From the NCBI GenBank assembly GCA_035498035.1, contig DATKAN010000005.1, positions 1 through 59,947 of the forward strand: DNA of 59,947 bases. Direction: 5' to 3'. Positions 9,662-19,117 of this stretch are shown here, piece by piece. The notes under the pieces are model-generated. The model made no database searches, was not told the origin of the DNA, and saw nothing but the letters and a program-made list of their open reading frames with translations. Made by a program: the position numbers and the translations under genes. Source of the DNA: Nitrospiria bacterium (GTDB taxonomy: Bacteria > Nitrospirota > Nitrospiria > JACQBZ01). The stretch's first letter is position 1. Each line of letters begins with the position of its first letter.

Positions 9662-11138
9662 AACGGACTTCATGCGAATCGTCGTGAACGGCTTCGGGGA
9701 TCCGCAGAATTCGTACGTCCATTCGATGGCCTGGTATAAGGACCATGTTTATATGGGGACCTCCCGGCATATTTTGGCACTGCTCAAGTTGTTTCCGCCG
9801 CCGGACGGCGCCTCGATGGACCCGTGGCCGGTAAACGTGCCGGATCGCGTCGAGGATCTCGATCTTCGGGCCCAGATCTGGAGGTGGGATCCGGCCAGCG
9901 GCGGGTTTGAACACCTGCACACTTCACCGGACATCATCGGGCGGAACGGAAAAGAAGTTCCGCGGGACCTCGGCTACCGCGGCATGGTGGTGTTTCAAGG
10001 GCGTTCCGATCCGGAGCCCGCCCTCTATGTCAGCACGGTATCTTCGGTCTCCCGGGGCACCGGGGCCCGCGTCCTGCGCTCGTCGGAGGGCTTGAAATTC
10101 GATCCGGTCTCCGAACCGGGTTTGGGAAACCCGAACATTTCCACGTTTCGATCGCTGGTGGCCTTCGACGGCCATTTGTACGCCGCGCCCGCCGGGGAAG
10201 GCAAGACCTGGAACACGACAAAGGCTCCAAAAATCTTTCGCTGCGCAGACCCGCTCCATAAGGAATGGGAGCTGGCCTGCGAGCCCGGCTTCGGCGATCC
10301 GAACAACACCGGGATCTTTGAGCTGGCGGTCTTCGACGACCATCTCTATGCCGGGACCTTTAATCATATCGAGGGTTATCAGGTCTGGAAAACGCCGGCG
10401 ACGGGCGATGCCCCCTGCCGTTGGACGAAAGCCCTCGGGCACGGCGCCTATCGGGGGAGCCTCAACGAGATGGCCATGAGCCTTTGCGCCTTCAAAGACG
10501 CCATTTATGTCGGTAGTGGGATACAAAACGGCGGGTATGACCGTTGGAACATTATCGGCCCGGCGGCCGGCGAAGTGGTCCGGATCTATCCGGACAACTC
10601 CTGGGACCTGGTCGTCGGCACCCCCCGTCAAACACCGGAAGGCATGCGGTATCCCCTCTCCGGAATGGGACCGGGTTTTGACAACGTCTTCGCCGGTTAT
10701 AAATGGCGGATGGGCGTCCACGACGGATGGATCTATCTCTCCACCTTCGATTGGAGCGTGTTCCTGCCGTATGCCACACGGGTCGAGGGGCTGTACAAAG
10801 ACCTGATGCGCGGGTTCGGCGCGGATCACCTCATCCGCATGGGGGGTGGGTTCGAGCTTTGGCGGAGCGAAGACGGGATCCAGTGGGTCCCCGTCACCCG
10901 AAACGGGATGGGCAATCCCTACAATTACGGCGCAAGGACCTTTCTGTCCAGTCCGTATGGATTTCTGCTGGGGACCGCGAACCCGTTTGGTCCGGAGGTG
11001 GCGGTCAAGACGGCGACCGGGTGGAAATATATCCCGAATCCGGACGGGGGCGCTGAGGTGTGGCTGGGCCGAAAACGCCGTCGGCCATCCGAAGAATTGG
11101 TTTCCGAACCCGCCGCATCAACGGGGGTAAAGGGGTAA
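9624..11138 (+). CDS. Beta-propeller-like protein of unknown function
   Basis: About 504 residues built from repeats of the type hydrophobic-F-D-x-H-L-Y-A-G-T. These include MAWYKDHVYMGTS, LVAFDGHLYAAPA, LAVFDDHLYAGTF, LCAFKDAIYVGSG and MGVHDGWIYLSTF, which suggests a six-bladed or similar beta-propeller. No signal peptide or catalytic motif is recognisable. The start is uncertain: TTG at 9624 has GGGAGAG 6 bases upstream, ATG at 9672 has no clear site, and ATG at 9594 would overlap the hydrolase gene by 68 bases. It sits between tailoring-enzyme genes, so it may be a scaffold or an unrecognised tailoring enzyme. Confidence 0.7.
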   Translation: MNSNKRSSAGLDRTDFMRIVVNGFGDPQNSYVHSMAWYKDHVYMGTSRHILALLKLFPPPDGASMDPWPVNVPDRVEDLDLRAQIWRWDPASGGFEHLHTSPDIIGRNGKEVPRDLGYRGMVVFQGRSDPEPALYVSTVSSVSRGTGARVLRSSEGLKFDPVSEPGLGNPNISTFRSLVAFDGHLYAAPAGEGKTWNTTKAPKIFRCADPLHKEWELACEPGFGDPNNTGIFELAVFDDHLYAGTFNHIEGYQVWKTPATGDAPCRWTKALGHGAYRGSLNEMAMSLCAFKDAIYVGSGIQNGGYDRWNIIGPAAGEVVRIYPDNSWDLVVGTPRQTPEGMRYPLSGMGPGFDNVFAGYKWRMGVHDGWIYLSTFDWSVFLPYATRVEGLYKDLMRGFGADHLIRMGGGFELWRSEDGIQWVPVTRNGMGNPYNYGARTFLSSPYGFLLGTANPFGPEVAVKTATGWKYIPNPDGGAEVWLGRKRRRPSEELVSEPAASTGVKG

Positions 11139-11142
11139 AGTT

Positions 11143-12225
11143 ATGGCGAATCGTGAAACGATGAAGGCTAAAAACCAATCACGCAGTGATCAGAAGCCCT
11201 CTGCCCCGAGCAAGGCTTCGGATCGACCTTCGATGTCCGGCGGAGGGAGCGGGGATAATCCTCGCGTGCTTTTAACCGGCGCCACCGGCTTTATCGGTTC
11301 TCATGTCCTGGATCGGGTTCTGATGCAGGAGGGCCGGGTCCGTGTGTTGGCCTTGCCGGAAACGATCAAGGATCTTCGACAACCGGACCGGGTCGAGGTG
11401 GTGGCCGGAAGCGTGACGGATGAGGCGCTTCTGACCGAGGCGGTTCGGGGCGTGGAGATGGTTTACCATATGGCCGCTCTTCTGCCCGGAAGTTCGCACG
11501 TCGACCTGATGAAGATCAACGTACACGGGACGGAAAACCTCCTTCGGGCCTGCGGCCGGGCAGGCGGGATACGCCGCTTTGTCTTTACGAGTTCCGTTGC
11601 GGTATACGGCGGGGCCTTTTCTCCGAACGAATGGCCGATCAACGAGGACACCCCGACCAACCCGAGGGGAACCGAAGATTTGCGTAATTACGGCCGGTCC
11701 AAGGTGGCGGCCGAAAGCCTGGTGCGGCGGTATGCGAAGGACTTGGGGTTTGAGCCCGTGATACTCCGCCCCTCCACCTGCTACGGGGTGGGGAGTCCTT
11801 CCGCTGAGGCGATGGTCCAGCGTGCCCTGACCGATCCAAGGGCGGGAAGCGGTCCCGGTTCCCAGGTCACCATGCAGCTCATCCATGTCCGTGACCTGGC
11901 GGAGGGGATTGTGCGGGCGGGAACCTTACCCGAAGCGGCCCACGAAGCCTTTAACCTGGCCGGGATCGAGGTGGCCACGTATCGGGATGTCGTGTCCCTG
12001 ATCCGGAGGCTCGGAGGCCGTACGGAATGGGTTTCGCCGTGGCCGGACCCGTCTCAGGTCTGGCGACGGTATGTTCTCATCTACGAAATGACGAAGGCCG
12101 AACGACTCCTCGGCTTCGTCCCGGGGACGGCCATGCAGGAAGGTTTTGCAGAAATGGCGGCCGCGTTCGACACACACGGTTCGACCGTGACGGCCGCCGA
12201 TCAACCCATGATGCCACTGTACTGA
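11143..12225 (+). CDS. NAD-dependent epimerase/dehydratase-family (extended SDR) protein
   Basis: A 360-residue extended SDR with the NAD-binding loop TGATGFIG (~46-53), SSVAVYGG carrying the active-site Ser, and the catalytic pair Tyr183/Lys187 in YGRSK. The first ~40 residues are a polar extension before the Rossmann fold. Family members act on nucleotide sugars or reduce/oxidise 3-beta-hydroxy groups. It begins 4 bases after the previous stop. It is a clear paralogue of the N-terminal half of the fused protein at 13288-15045: both share V-L-L-T-G-A-T-G-F-I-G and a W-P-[IV]-N-E-[DE]-x-P motif. The two probably arose by duplication and may act in successive steps. Confidence 0.85.
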   Translation: MANRETMKAKNQSRSDQKPSAPSKASDRPSMSGGGSGDNPRVLLTGATGFIGSHVLDRVLMQEGRVRVLALPETIKDLRQPDRVEVVAGSVTDEALLTEAVRGVEMVYHMAALLPGSSHVDLMKINVHGTENLLRACGRAGGIRRFVFTSSVAVYGGAFSPNEWPINEDTPTNPRGTEDLRNYGRSKVAAESLVRRYAKDLGFEPVILRPSTCYGVGSPSAEAMVQRALTDPRAGSGPGSQVTMQLIHVRDLAEGIVRAGTLPEAAHEAFNLAGIEVATYRDVVSLIRRLGGRTEWVSPWPDPSQVWRRYVLIYEMTKAERLLGFVPGTAMQEGFAEMAAAFDTHGSTVTAADQPMMPLY

Positions 12226-12237
12226 AAAGGTGTTGCA

Positions 12238-13236
12238 ATGCCGGTTGCGGATCCTTTAATAATCTTGGCGCCTCATCGCTCCTATACCAGCGTGGTCTCC
12301 GCCATGCTTGGGCAGCATCCTCAAATGTACGGCTTGCCTGAGATGAATCTATTTGTCGCCGAAAACATGTCCGAATGGTGGGCGATGTTCCGGCAAGGCA
12401 CCGCGATCGGCGTTCACGGGCCGCTTCGGGTCGTCGCGGAAATTTACGGCCAGGAGCAGACGGAGCAGACCATCCGGGAGGCCTGGAACTGGCTGAGACA
12501 GAGACTCAACCGTGACACCGGTTCGATCTTCCGGGAGATCGCGGAGCAGGTCGATCCTCTGGCCGTGGTGGAAAAAAGCCCGACCACCGTTTACCGTGTC
12601 GAGTACATGGAACGGGCCCGCCGCGTCTTTCCACGCGCAAAATTTCTTCATCTGCTGCGCCATCCGTTGGGACACGGGCAATCGGTCCTGAAGGCATTCG
12701 AGGAGTTCGATCAATTCGGCGCGTTGCCGCGAGGGCTTGGGAATTCGGAGGGAGCACGGCCCGTCAGGCCTAGACCCGGAATCGGAGGGGCACCCTCGTC
12801 GAGCCGGTCGGACGACGGGCTATATGACTATAGCACCGATCCGCCGACCCTTGATCCGCAGATGCGCTGGTACAAGCTTCAAACAAATATACGTCATTTC
12901 TTGTCCGCGCTCCCTCCCTGGCAGTGGATGCAGATTCGCGGGGAGGACCTGATGGCCGACCCGGATCTCCATCTTCGGGACATCGCAAGCTGGCTGGGAT
13001 TTAGAACGGACCCGGAAGCGATCGAGCAAATGAAGCATCCGGAACGGTCGCCGTACGCGTGCTTCGGGCCGCCCAACGCCCATCTGGGAAATGACCCGAA
13101 TTTTCTTCAGAAACCCGCCCTGAGGGCCGGAAAGTCGGCGACGCTGAGTCTCGACGCTCCGGTCCCATGGCGCAAGGACGGAATGAAATTCAGACCGGAG
13201 GTTCAGGCGTTGGCCCGACAATTCGGATATGTGTGA
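12238..13236 (+). CDS. Sulfotransferase-family protein
   Basis: A 332-residue cytoplasmic protein with a 5'-phosphosulfate loop near the N terminus (APHRSYTSVVSAMLGQHP, ~10-27) and a 3'-phosphate segment (KFLHLLRHPLGHGQSV, ~136-151). This matches the bacterial Sulfotransfer_3-type family, which moves sulfate from PAPS to a hydroxyl group. The region ~165-200 is a low-complexity, Gly/Pro/Ser-rich insert absent from compact family members. AAAAGG sits 7 bases before the ATG, and the gene starts 12 bases after the SDR stop. The APS kinase gene 7 kb downstream could supply PAPS. Transferase class is well supported; the acceptor is unknown. Confidence 0.83.
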   Translation: MPVADPLIILAPHRSYTSVVSAMLGQHPQMYGLPEMNLFVAENMSEWWAMFRQGTAIGVHGPLRVVAEIYGQEQTEQTIREAWNWLRQRLNRDTGSIFREIAEQVDPLAVVEKSPTTVYRVEYMERARRVFPRAKFLHLLRHPLGHGQSVLKAFEEFDQFGALPRGLGNSEGARPVRPRPGIGGAPSSSRSDDGLYDYSTDPPTLDPQMRWYKLQTNIRHFLSALPPWQWMQIRGEDLMADPDLHLRDIASWLGFRTDPEAIEQMKHPERSPYACFGPPNAHLGNDPNFLQKPALRAGKSATLSLDAPVPWRKDGMKFRPEVQALARQFGYV

Positions 13237-13287
13237 CGGAACGGGCCGGTTCGATGAGTTTAAACCCTTAAGCAGAAGGAGTGTCCA

Positions 13288-15045
13288 TTGAAAGTTCTAC
13301 TGACAGGAGCAACCGGTTTCATCGGTTGGGAAGTACTCAAGCGGCTGTTGGCACAGGGCGACCAGGTCCGGGTGCTCGTGCGGCCGGAAACGCTCGCACA
13401 ATCAGACCACGGCCGGGAACTTCAGAAAATGGAAGGGGTCGAGGTCATTCCGGGGGCCCTGACCGATGTAAAGGTCCTGACCGATGCCGTTGAAGGGACG
13501 GAAATCGTTTACCATCTCGCCTGGCAGTCGAAACGCGGCATCGCCAAAGGTCGATCGGGGGACGGCGAGGACATCGCTCGGATCAATATCGAAACCACCT
13601 CGAATCTACTCAAGGCCTGCGCGGAGCATCGTATACGTCGCTTTATTTACACCAGTACGGTGGCGGTCTACGGGTCTTCATCCGACATGAACAAATGGCC
13701 GGTCAACGAGGAAGCGCCGTTGGAGGGTTCTTATGGCGGCGAATATTCTTTGAACTATATCGAACCCAAGCGCACCATCGAGAACATGATACGTCAGACG
13801 GCCAAGGAGTCGGGATTCGAATACGTCATCCTCCGCCCCTCCATCGTGTACGGCGCAGGGTCTCCCATGTCCGACCGAATGGTCCAGCAGGCCATGCAGG
13901 GTCCGAATCGCCGCGCGGGCCAGGGCAATCAGGTGGGTCTCCAGATGGTGCATGTCCGGGACGCAGCCGAGTCGGTTATCCTGGCTGGAAAGCGTCCGGA
14001 GGCGGTCGGGCGGGAGTTCAACATTGCCGGGCCGGAGGTTGCGTCTGTTGACGAAATGAACCGGATGCTCCGGGCGGCAATGTTTCGAATCAATCGCGGG
14101 ATGCCGCTGCCGGGCCGCTTCCTGGGACAGTTGAAGGGGTATCAACGATACGACACCACAAAGGCCGAGATGATTCTTGGTTTTAAGTCTCAAATCACGC
14201 TCCCGGAAGGTTTGGCGGAGATGATGGCCGGGGGGATGGGTGTCCCATATACTCCATCGGCGATAGGAAGGTCCGCCGCCAGGATCGCACAGGCGTACGA
14301 CTTCCGGTTGGACTTCAACCTGCTGAATGGTTTTTATGATAACAGCGATTTCTGGGACTTCGGCTACTGGGACGCCGGAACGAAGAACCAACGGGAAGCC
14401 TGCGAGAATCTGGTGGAAAAACTGCTGGCGTACATTCCCGAGAAAAAAGGGAATATCCTGGATGTGGCCTGCGGCAAGGGAGCCTCGACACGCCTGTTGC
14501 TCAACTACTACAAGCCGGAGAACATCATCGGGATCAATATCTCCGAGAAACAACTCGAGATCTGCCGGAGAAACGCGCCCGGCGTGGATTTCCGGCTGAT
14601 GAACGCGGTGAATCTGGAATTTCCAAATGAGCATTTCGACAACGTCCTTTGCGTCGAAGCCGCCGGACACTTTGACACTCGTGATATGTTTCTCCGGGAG
14701 GCCCACCGCGTTCTCAAACCGGGGGGTAAACTGGTCCTATGCGATGCAATCTTCACCCCGCGGGCACAGACCCCGCAGGAACGAACTCAGCAGGAGGTCA
14801 ATTACGTCCGCAACGCGGAGGAGTTCGGTGAGGCATTGAAGCAGGCGGGTTTCAGGGATGTCATCGCGGTGGACACGACCCGGGAGAGCTGGGGCGGGTT
14901 CTCCGAACACCTCCGGGCCTATCTGGACGAGGGAAAGCAGAACGGCACTTTGGACGACCGAAACCATGCGGCGGTCTCATCCTGGCTGAATCGTCTTGAA
15001 ACCTACTTCGAGTTTTATGTGGTCGCTTCCGGAACCAAAAAATAA
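13288..15045 (+). CDS. Fusion of NAD-dependent SDR and class I methyltransferase
   Basis: One uninterrupted 585-residue frame joins two enzymes. Residues 1-~320 are an extended SDR with TGATGFIG and Tyr157/Lys161, paralogous to the protein at 11143-12225. Residues ~335-585 are a SAM-dependent methyltransferase with motif I LDVACGKGAS (Asp392), then VLCVEAAGHF and LKPGGKLVL, resembling small-molecule O- or C-methyltransferases. The start is TTG at 13288, supported by AAGGAG 7 bases upstream. The fusion suggests that the two reactions act on the same intermediate, for example keto reduction or epimerisation followed by methylation. I infer a tailoring role in the upstream polyketide/lipid pathway. 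Confidence 0.85.
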   Translation: MKVLLTGATGFIGWEVLKRLLAQGDQVRVLVRPETLAQSDHGRELQKMEGVEVIPGALTDVKVLTDAVEGTEIVYHLAWQSKRGIAKGRSGDGEDIARINIETTSNLLKACAEHRIRRFIYTSTVAVYGSSSDMNKWPVNEEAPLEGSYGGEYSLNYIEPKRTIENMIRQTAKESGFEYVILRPSIVYGAGSPMSDRMVQQAMQGPNRRAGQGNQVGLQMVHVRDAAESVILAGKRPEAVGREFNIAGPEVASVDEMNRMLRAAMFRINRGMPLPGRFLGQLKGYQRYDTTKAEMILGFKSQITLPEGLAEMMAGGMGVPYTPSAIGRSAARIAQAYDFRLDFNLLNGFYDNSDFWDFGYWDAGTKNQREACENLVEKLLAYIPEKKGNILDVACGKGASTRLLLNYYKPENIIGINISEKQLEICRRNAPGVDFRLMNAVNLEFPNEHFDNVLCVEAAGHFDTRDMFLREAHRVLKPGGKLVLCDAIFTPRAQTPQERTQQEVNYVRNAEEFGEALKQAGFRDVIAVDTTRESWGGFSEHLRAYLDEGKQNGTLDDRNHAAVSSWLNRLETYFEFYVVASGTKK

Positions 15046-15117
15046 GGCGATCCGGCGTCGCGCCGCCGTTTGTTTCAGGAAAACGTTCGGACGCAACGGG
15101 ATCAAAGGAGGGTTGTA

Positions 15118-16086
15118 ATGCATGGAATGAAAACGGTGATCATGGCCGGAGCTCTGTTGTTATTAATGGGCGATTTCTCGTCCTGCTCTAGGACGATTGG
15201 CGTCGGTGATGGGGTCCAAGCGGCCGAGACTGTACCGGTGGGGGTATCGATCCGAACACTGACCGTACAGGGAAAGCAACGTTACTACCGGCTTTACATC
15301 CCGAAGAGTATGAATCGGACGAAACCGGCTCCCGCGATCCTGGCCTTTCACGGGGGCAGTTCGACTCCGGAGCAGTTCGCCAAGGTGACCCGATTGGATG
15401 AGCTGGGAGGAAATCAGGACGGCTTTGTGATCGCCTATCCCGCCGGCTATGAGCACTTTTGGCATGCTGGAGATGATTGCTGCGGCCCTCCCTATAAAGA
15501 GAACCTCGACGACGTGGCCTTTGTCCGGGCTGTCCTTGACGATTTGGCGGCCGTCGTGAACATCGATAACCGGCGCATTTTCGCTACCGGATTTTCGAAC
15601 GGCGGAAACATGACCTATCGCCTGGCGTGCGAACTGTCTGATCGGATTGCGGCCGTAGCGATCAACGCCAGTTCTTTGAGTTTGAAAAATTGCAGTCCCA
15701 AACGCCCGGTTCCGATCCTTCACTTTCACGGTACGTCGGATACCTTCCATCCCTACTCGGGGGGAAAAGGGGTTACGCAATATGACTATTATAAGCTCGG
15801 AGCCCCCGAAACGATCGATCACTGGGTGAAATGGGATGGGTGCACAAATGACACAAGCGTGACCTACAAGAAAGGAGCGGCCTCCTGCGAAACGCATCCT
15901 CACTGCAGTCAGGGTTCGGAGGTGACCTTCTGTACCATTGAAGGAATGGGTCATCAATGGCCGGGATTTATTATTCGGTTTCCTCCGCGCCTGGCCCGGG
16001 CACTCGGTCCCGGCAACATGGATCTTTCGGCGACCGATATGCTGTTGACCTTTTTCCAAAAACATCCGATGCCGGAGAAACCGTAA
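15118..16086 (+). CDS. Secreted PHB-depolymerase/LpqC-family esterase
   Basis: A 322-residue exported serine esterase. The start at 15118 follows AAAGGAGG by 6 bases. The N terminus is a hydrophobic signal (VIMAGALLLLMG) ending in FSSC, a weak lipobox that could make it a lipoprotein. The alpha/beta-hydrolase core has AFHGGSS (oxyanion hole), Ser in GFSNGGNMTYRLAC, Asp in HGTSD and His in GMGHQWPG. The DDCCGPPY segment is characteristic of the LpqC/feruloyl-esterase-like group. It would cleave ester bonds of polyesters or acyl groups in the periplasm or at the cell surface. A second member lies at 21147-22379. Confidence 0.85.
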   Translation: MHGMKTVIMAGALLLLMGDFSSCSRTIGVGDGVQAAETVPVGVSIRTLTVQGKQRYYRLYIPKSMNRTKPAPAILAFHGGSSTPEQFAKVTRLDELGGNQDGFVIAYPAGYEHFWHAGDDCCGPPYKENLDDVAFVRAVLDDLAAVVNIDNRRIFATGFSNGGNMTYRLACELSDRIAAVAINASSLSLKNCSPKRPVPILHFHGTSDTFHPYSGGKGVTQYDYYKLGAPETIDHWVKWDGCTNDTSVTYKKGAASCETHPHCSQGSEVTFCTIEGMGHQWPGFIIRFPPRLARALGPGNMDLSATDMLLTFFQKHPMPEKP

Positions 16087-16114
16087 ACGCCGATCTGATT
16101 TAGGCGGGAAAATC

Positions 16115-19075
16115 ATGACGATTCGACAGTTCATCACCTTTGCAGTTTTGACCCTCACCGGCCTGACGGTCGAGCCGACCGCTTTGTACGCTCAGACCTC
16201 GACCATCGACAGTCTGGAGGCGGACGGGGTCTGGTGTCCCATGGCCCACTGCAATCGCAACGACAACTCGTATCAGGATCTTCCCCCCATCCTCTCGCTG
16301 GGGTCTTCGCAAAAAATCCTTGACCCTACCGTCTCTCCCGGCGCCAGTCGGGTCTTGGGTTGCGTCTCAGGAGAATCGATGGCGGTGTGCGCCTACGATA
16401 TGCCCAACTACCCCGCCCTGGCGGCCTTCGACTATCAAAGCGGCGGCGTGATCTGGAAGAGCCCTCCGGAGGACCTCCCCGGAACCACGCACCGGGTTCC
16501 CGCCGGGCTTCTACTGGCCAAGATGGGGATCAATGGCGACCCGGTCCGACACTGGGTCTTCGCGGCCAACCCGGCCGAGTTCGTAGCCTATGTGGCGAAC
16601 GGGGTGCGGGTCTGGAAAACGCCCACAACACAAATCACCACCGCGGCCCCCAGCGGGGTGGGGATGCCGGTCTCCCTGAGCTTCGACGACGCCAAGGAGA
16701 TCGTGACCGTCACAAACACGGGCTGGATCATTAAGTTGAATCCGGTGAACGGCAGCGTGATCGATGCCTATCAAATGAGTACCAACGTCGTGGTAAACGG
16801 GGCTCTCTATCATGGCATCATGATCACCAACAACTCCCCGGCCATCCTCGGTAATGTTCTCTATTTGGTGACTACTTTCCAGGCCGATGCCTCCAATCCG
16901 CTGGACCCCAAGCAGAGCCCGGTCCATGTCGTGCGAATTGAATTAACACAGCCTGACGTTCCCGGCATGGAGACGAAGATCAAGGCGATCATCACTCCCC
17001 TCTCCCCGTCCGATCCCACCCCGGACCGGGCCATGATCGGAATCAATGCCCCCGCAGCCTCACCGGTTGCTTGGGTGCAGCCCGATGGAAAGCCTCTTAT
17101 TTTTACCGACGCGGACGCTTTTCTGAACGGAAAGCTCTGGCCCGCCATCGCGGCTGTCGTCGATGACCATGGCACCCTAAGCCGGCAGTGGCGGTCCGTG
17201 ATCAATTTCGTCGTCGGCGACGACATCCATGCCGCCCCCGGGTTTGATTCGAAGAGCCGCACGCTATTGGTCGGCACGACCTTCGGAATTTACGTCTTTC
17301 GGGACGTCGACACCCTTTCCGGAGATGTCCCCCCGCCCCTTCCGCTTTCCAATTCGGACCTCATCCGATGCGGGATGAACAATGGAGCTGCCACGGCCAG
17401 GGTCGGCAGTCCCTTCGCCATCGCTTACGACCAGGGGACGAACGAAATAGTGGCCGCCACGAATTTCCAGATAACCCAGTCCGATTCCCAGACCTACGGA
17501 TATTTGGGCGCCTTCGCGCTTCCGGCCAAAGGCCCCGTGATCGCTCGCCCGGTCTGGTGTTTCCCCCTGGCACTCAACGGGACCGGATCGCCCGCCCCGG
17601 GAAATGGAACAGCCGGACAGCCGGCTCAATTCCGCTATGCCGCCGGGGGAAACGAGGTGACGGGGCTTATCGTCAATACCCTATCGACCGGAACCTATAT
17701 TATCCGATCCGCCGTTTCAGCGGTTTTCGATCCCTCAACGCTATTATCGCGTGTCAGCAATACGCAGGCCACGGCCTCTCTGATTCGCGCGGGATACGCC
17801 CTTCAGGCCGCCAAGATGATCTGGCCGGTAAGTTGCCCCCCGGCGGACCCGGGGTGTATTCGCTACGTCAATAATCCGATTACACGGTATGGTGAAGCCT
17901 ATATGCCGACGGGCACACCGACGCCCACGTCCTTCCCCTTGGACGGAGATGATGCTTTTGTGGTATACGGGACGACGCCGCCTCCGATCACCTACTACAG
18001 TTTCACGATAAACCAGTATAGCCAGTACAACCCCGTCACCGGTCAATATTTTAACACGGCGTCCAGTATCGGTTTAAGCCTTAACCAAGAGAATCTCAAT
18101 TCGTTGGGAGGGCCGAACAACACCTTTTTTGCACTGATTGTCGCGGCCGACTTTAAGGCGGCCTATGCCGTTCATCAAGCGCTGCTTGAGGCCGGGGTTC
18201 CGGAGGGGACGATCAGTCATCTCCTCTTCCCGGCACGATTCGCCAATAGAAGCCTGCCTTTTCCCGACCAGCTCGGTTTTGTGCTTCGCTTAACCCAGCG
18301 AACCCCTGGTGAGCTGCAAATGATTAAGGACTACATCGCCCAGTCGCCGTCCAACATGCAAATCCTGTTCTTTGACGGTCCCGGCCAATCGGGAGACGTC
18401 ATGGACAAGGATCTCCCGAATTGGAAAGACACTCTCCGGACCGACGCCTCCGAAGCGGACGCCGGAGCGGGAAGCGGCCTCGCGACCCTGGTCGACCAGA
18501 TCATCAGCAAATACCAGGCCGAAGGATACACCCTCGCGGCCGTCGGAGAAGAGAATCTCCAACATGTCGATCCTCAGGCTCAGTGCCGGGATGTATATCA
18601 GCCCTGTAATTTCGACGCCCCCGATGCCTTGTATGCGCGATTTTACTGTCCCGATTCCAACGGCGGGACCAGCACGTGTCTGACCCGCCTGCCCGACAAT
18701 CAGGGTTTTCTGATCGTCGCCGGTGTAAACCATCATGCGTTTTCGGATGACACGCTTAATACTTATTTTTCATATGCGGTCACCCGCTACACCGATTTGG
18801 CCGGGGTGGTAACCTTCATCGACCTGGACACGGCTGGTTCTTCCGTGTCGTATTTGGGAGACACCGGAGTGGATCCATCCACGGTATTCGCCATGAAGAT
18901 TTCCAGAAGCTGCGGGACGGAGCCCTACTGTCTGGAGGTTCCATGGGGAACCAACGGTGTGTCTCAGTATAATCCGTTCATGATCACGGAACGGATCTAT
19001 CTGGACAAGGTCACCGCCAGTGCTCCCAACCCGGCAAGCTTCACCGGTTCTAAGCTTTTATGGTTTGTAAAGTAA
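16115..19075 (+). CDS. Large secreted protein with PQQ-like beta-propeller N-terminal region
   Basis: A 986-residue exported protein with a signal peptide ending near ALYA-Q (~27). Roughly residues 30-560 contain propeller-like strands (AFDYQSGGVIWKSP, GWIIKLNPVNGSVIDAYQ, LLVGTTFGIYVFRDVDT) like those of PQQ-repeat proteins. Pairs of Cys (VWCPMAHC, CPPADPGC, QCRDVYQPC) suggest disulfides and hence a periplasmic or extracellular location. The C-terminal ~400 residues match no family I recognise. No lipobox, transmembrane anchor or PEP-CTERM tail is seen. It starts 28 bases after the esterase gene. Catalysis versus structural role cannot be decided. Confidence 0.75.
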   Translation: MTIRQFITFAVLTLTGLTVEPTALYAQTSTIDSLEADGVWCPMAHCNRNDNSYQDLPPILSLGSSQKILDPTVSPGASRVLGCVSGESMAVCAYDMPNYPALAAFDYQSGGVIWKSPPEDLPGTTHRVPAGLLLAKMGINGDPVRHWVFAANPAEFVAYVANGVRVWKTPTTQITTAAPSGVGMPVSLSFDDAKEIVTVTNTGWIIKLNPVNGSVIDAYQMSTNVVVNGALYHGIMITNNSPAILGNVLYLVTTFQADASNPLDPKQSPVHVVRIELTQPDVPGMETKIKAIITPLSPSDPTPDRAMIGINAPAASPVAWVQPDGKPLIFTDADAFLNGKLWPAIAAVVDDHGTLSRQWRSVINFVVGDDIHAAPGFDSKSRTLLVGTTFGIYVFRDVDTLSGDVPPPLPLSNSDLIRCGMNNGAATARVGSPFAIAYDQGTNEIVAATNFQITQSDSQTYGYLGAFALPAKGPVIARPVWCFPLALNGTGSPAPGNGTAGQPAQFRYAAGGNEVTGLIVNTLSTGTYIIRSAVSAVFDPSTLLSRVSNTQATASLIRAGYALQAAKMIWPVSCPPADPGCIRYVNNPITRYGEAYMPTGTPTPTSFPLDGDDAFVVYGTTPPPITYYSFTINQYSQYNPVTGQYFNTASSIGLSLNQENLNSLGGPNNTFFALIVAADFKAAYAVHQALLEAGVPEGTISHLLFPARFANRSLPFPDQLGFVLRLTQRTPGELQMIKDYIAQSPSNMQILFFDGPGQSGDVMDKDLPNWKDTLRTDASEADAGAGSGLATLVDQIISKYQAEGYTLAAVGEENLQHVDPQAQCRDVYQPCNFDAPDALYARFYCPDSNGGTSTCLTRLPDNQGFLIVAGVNHHAFSDDTLNTYFSYAVTRYTDLAGVVTFIDLDTAGSSVSYLGDTGVDPSTVFAMKISRSCGTEPYCLEVPWGTNGVSQYNPFMITERIYLDKVTASAPNPASFTGSKLLWFVK

Positions 19076-19117
19076 GTTTTCAACCAGGGCCATTACATAC
19101 AACAAAAGGAGGATGCA

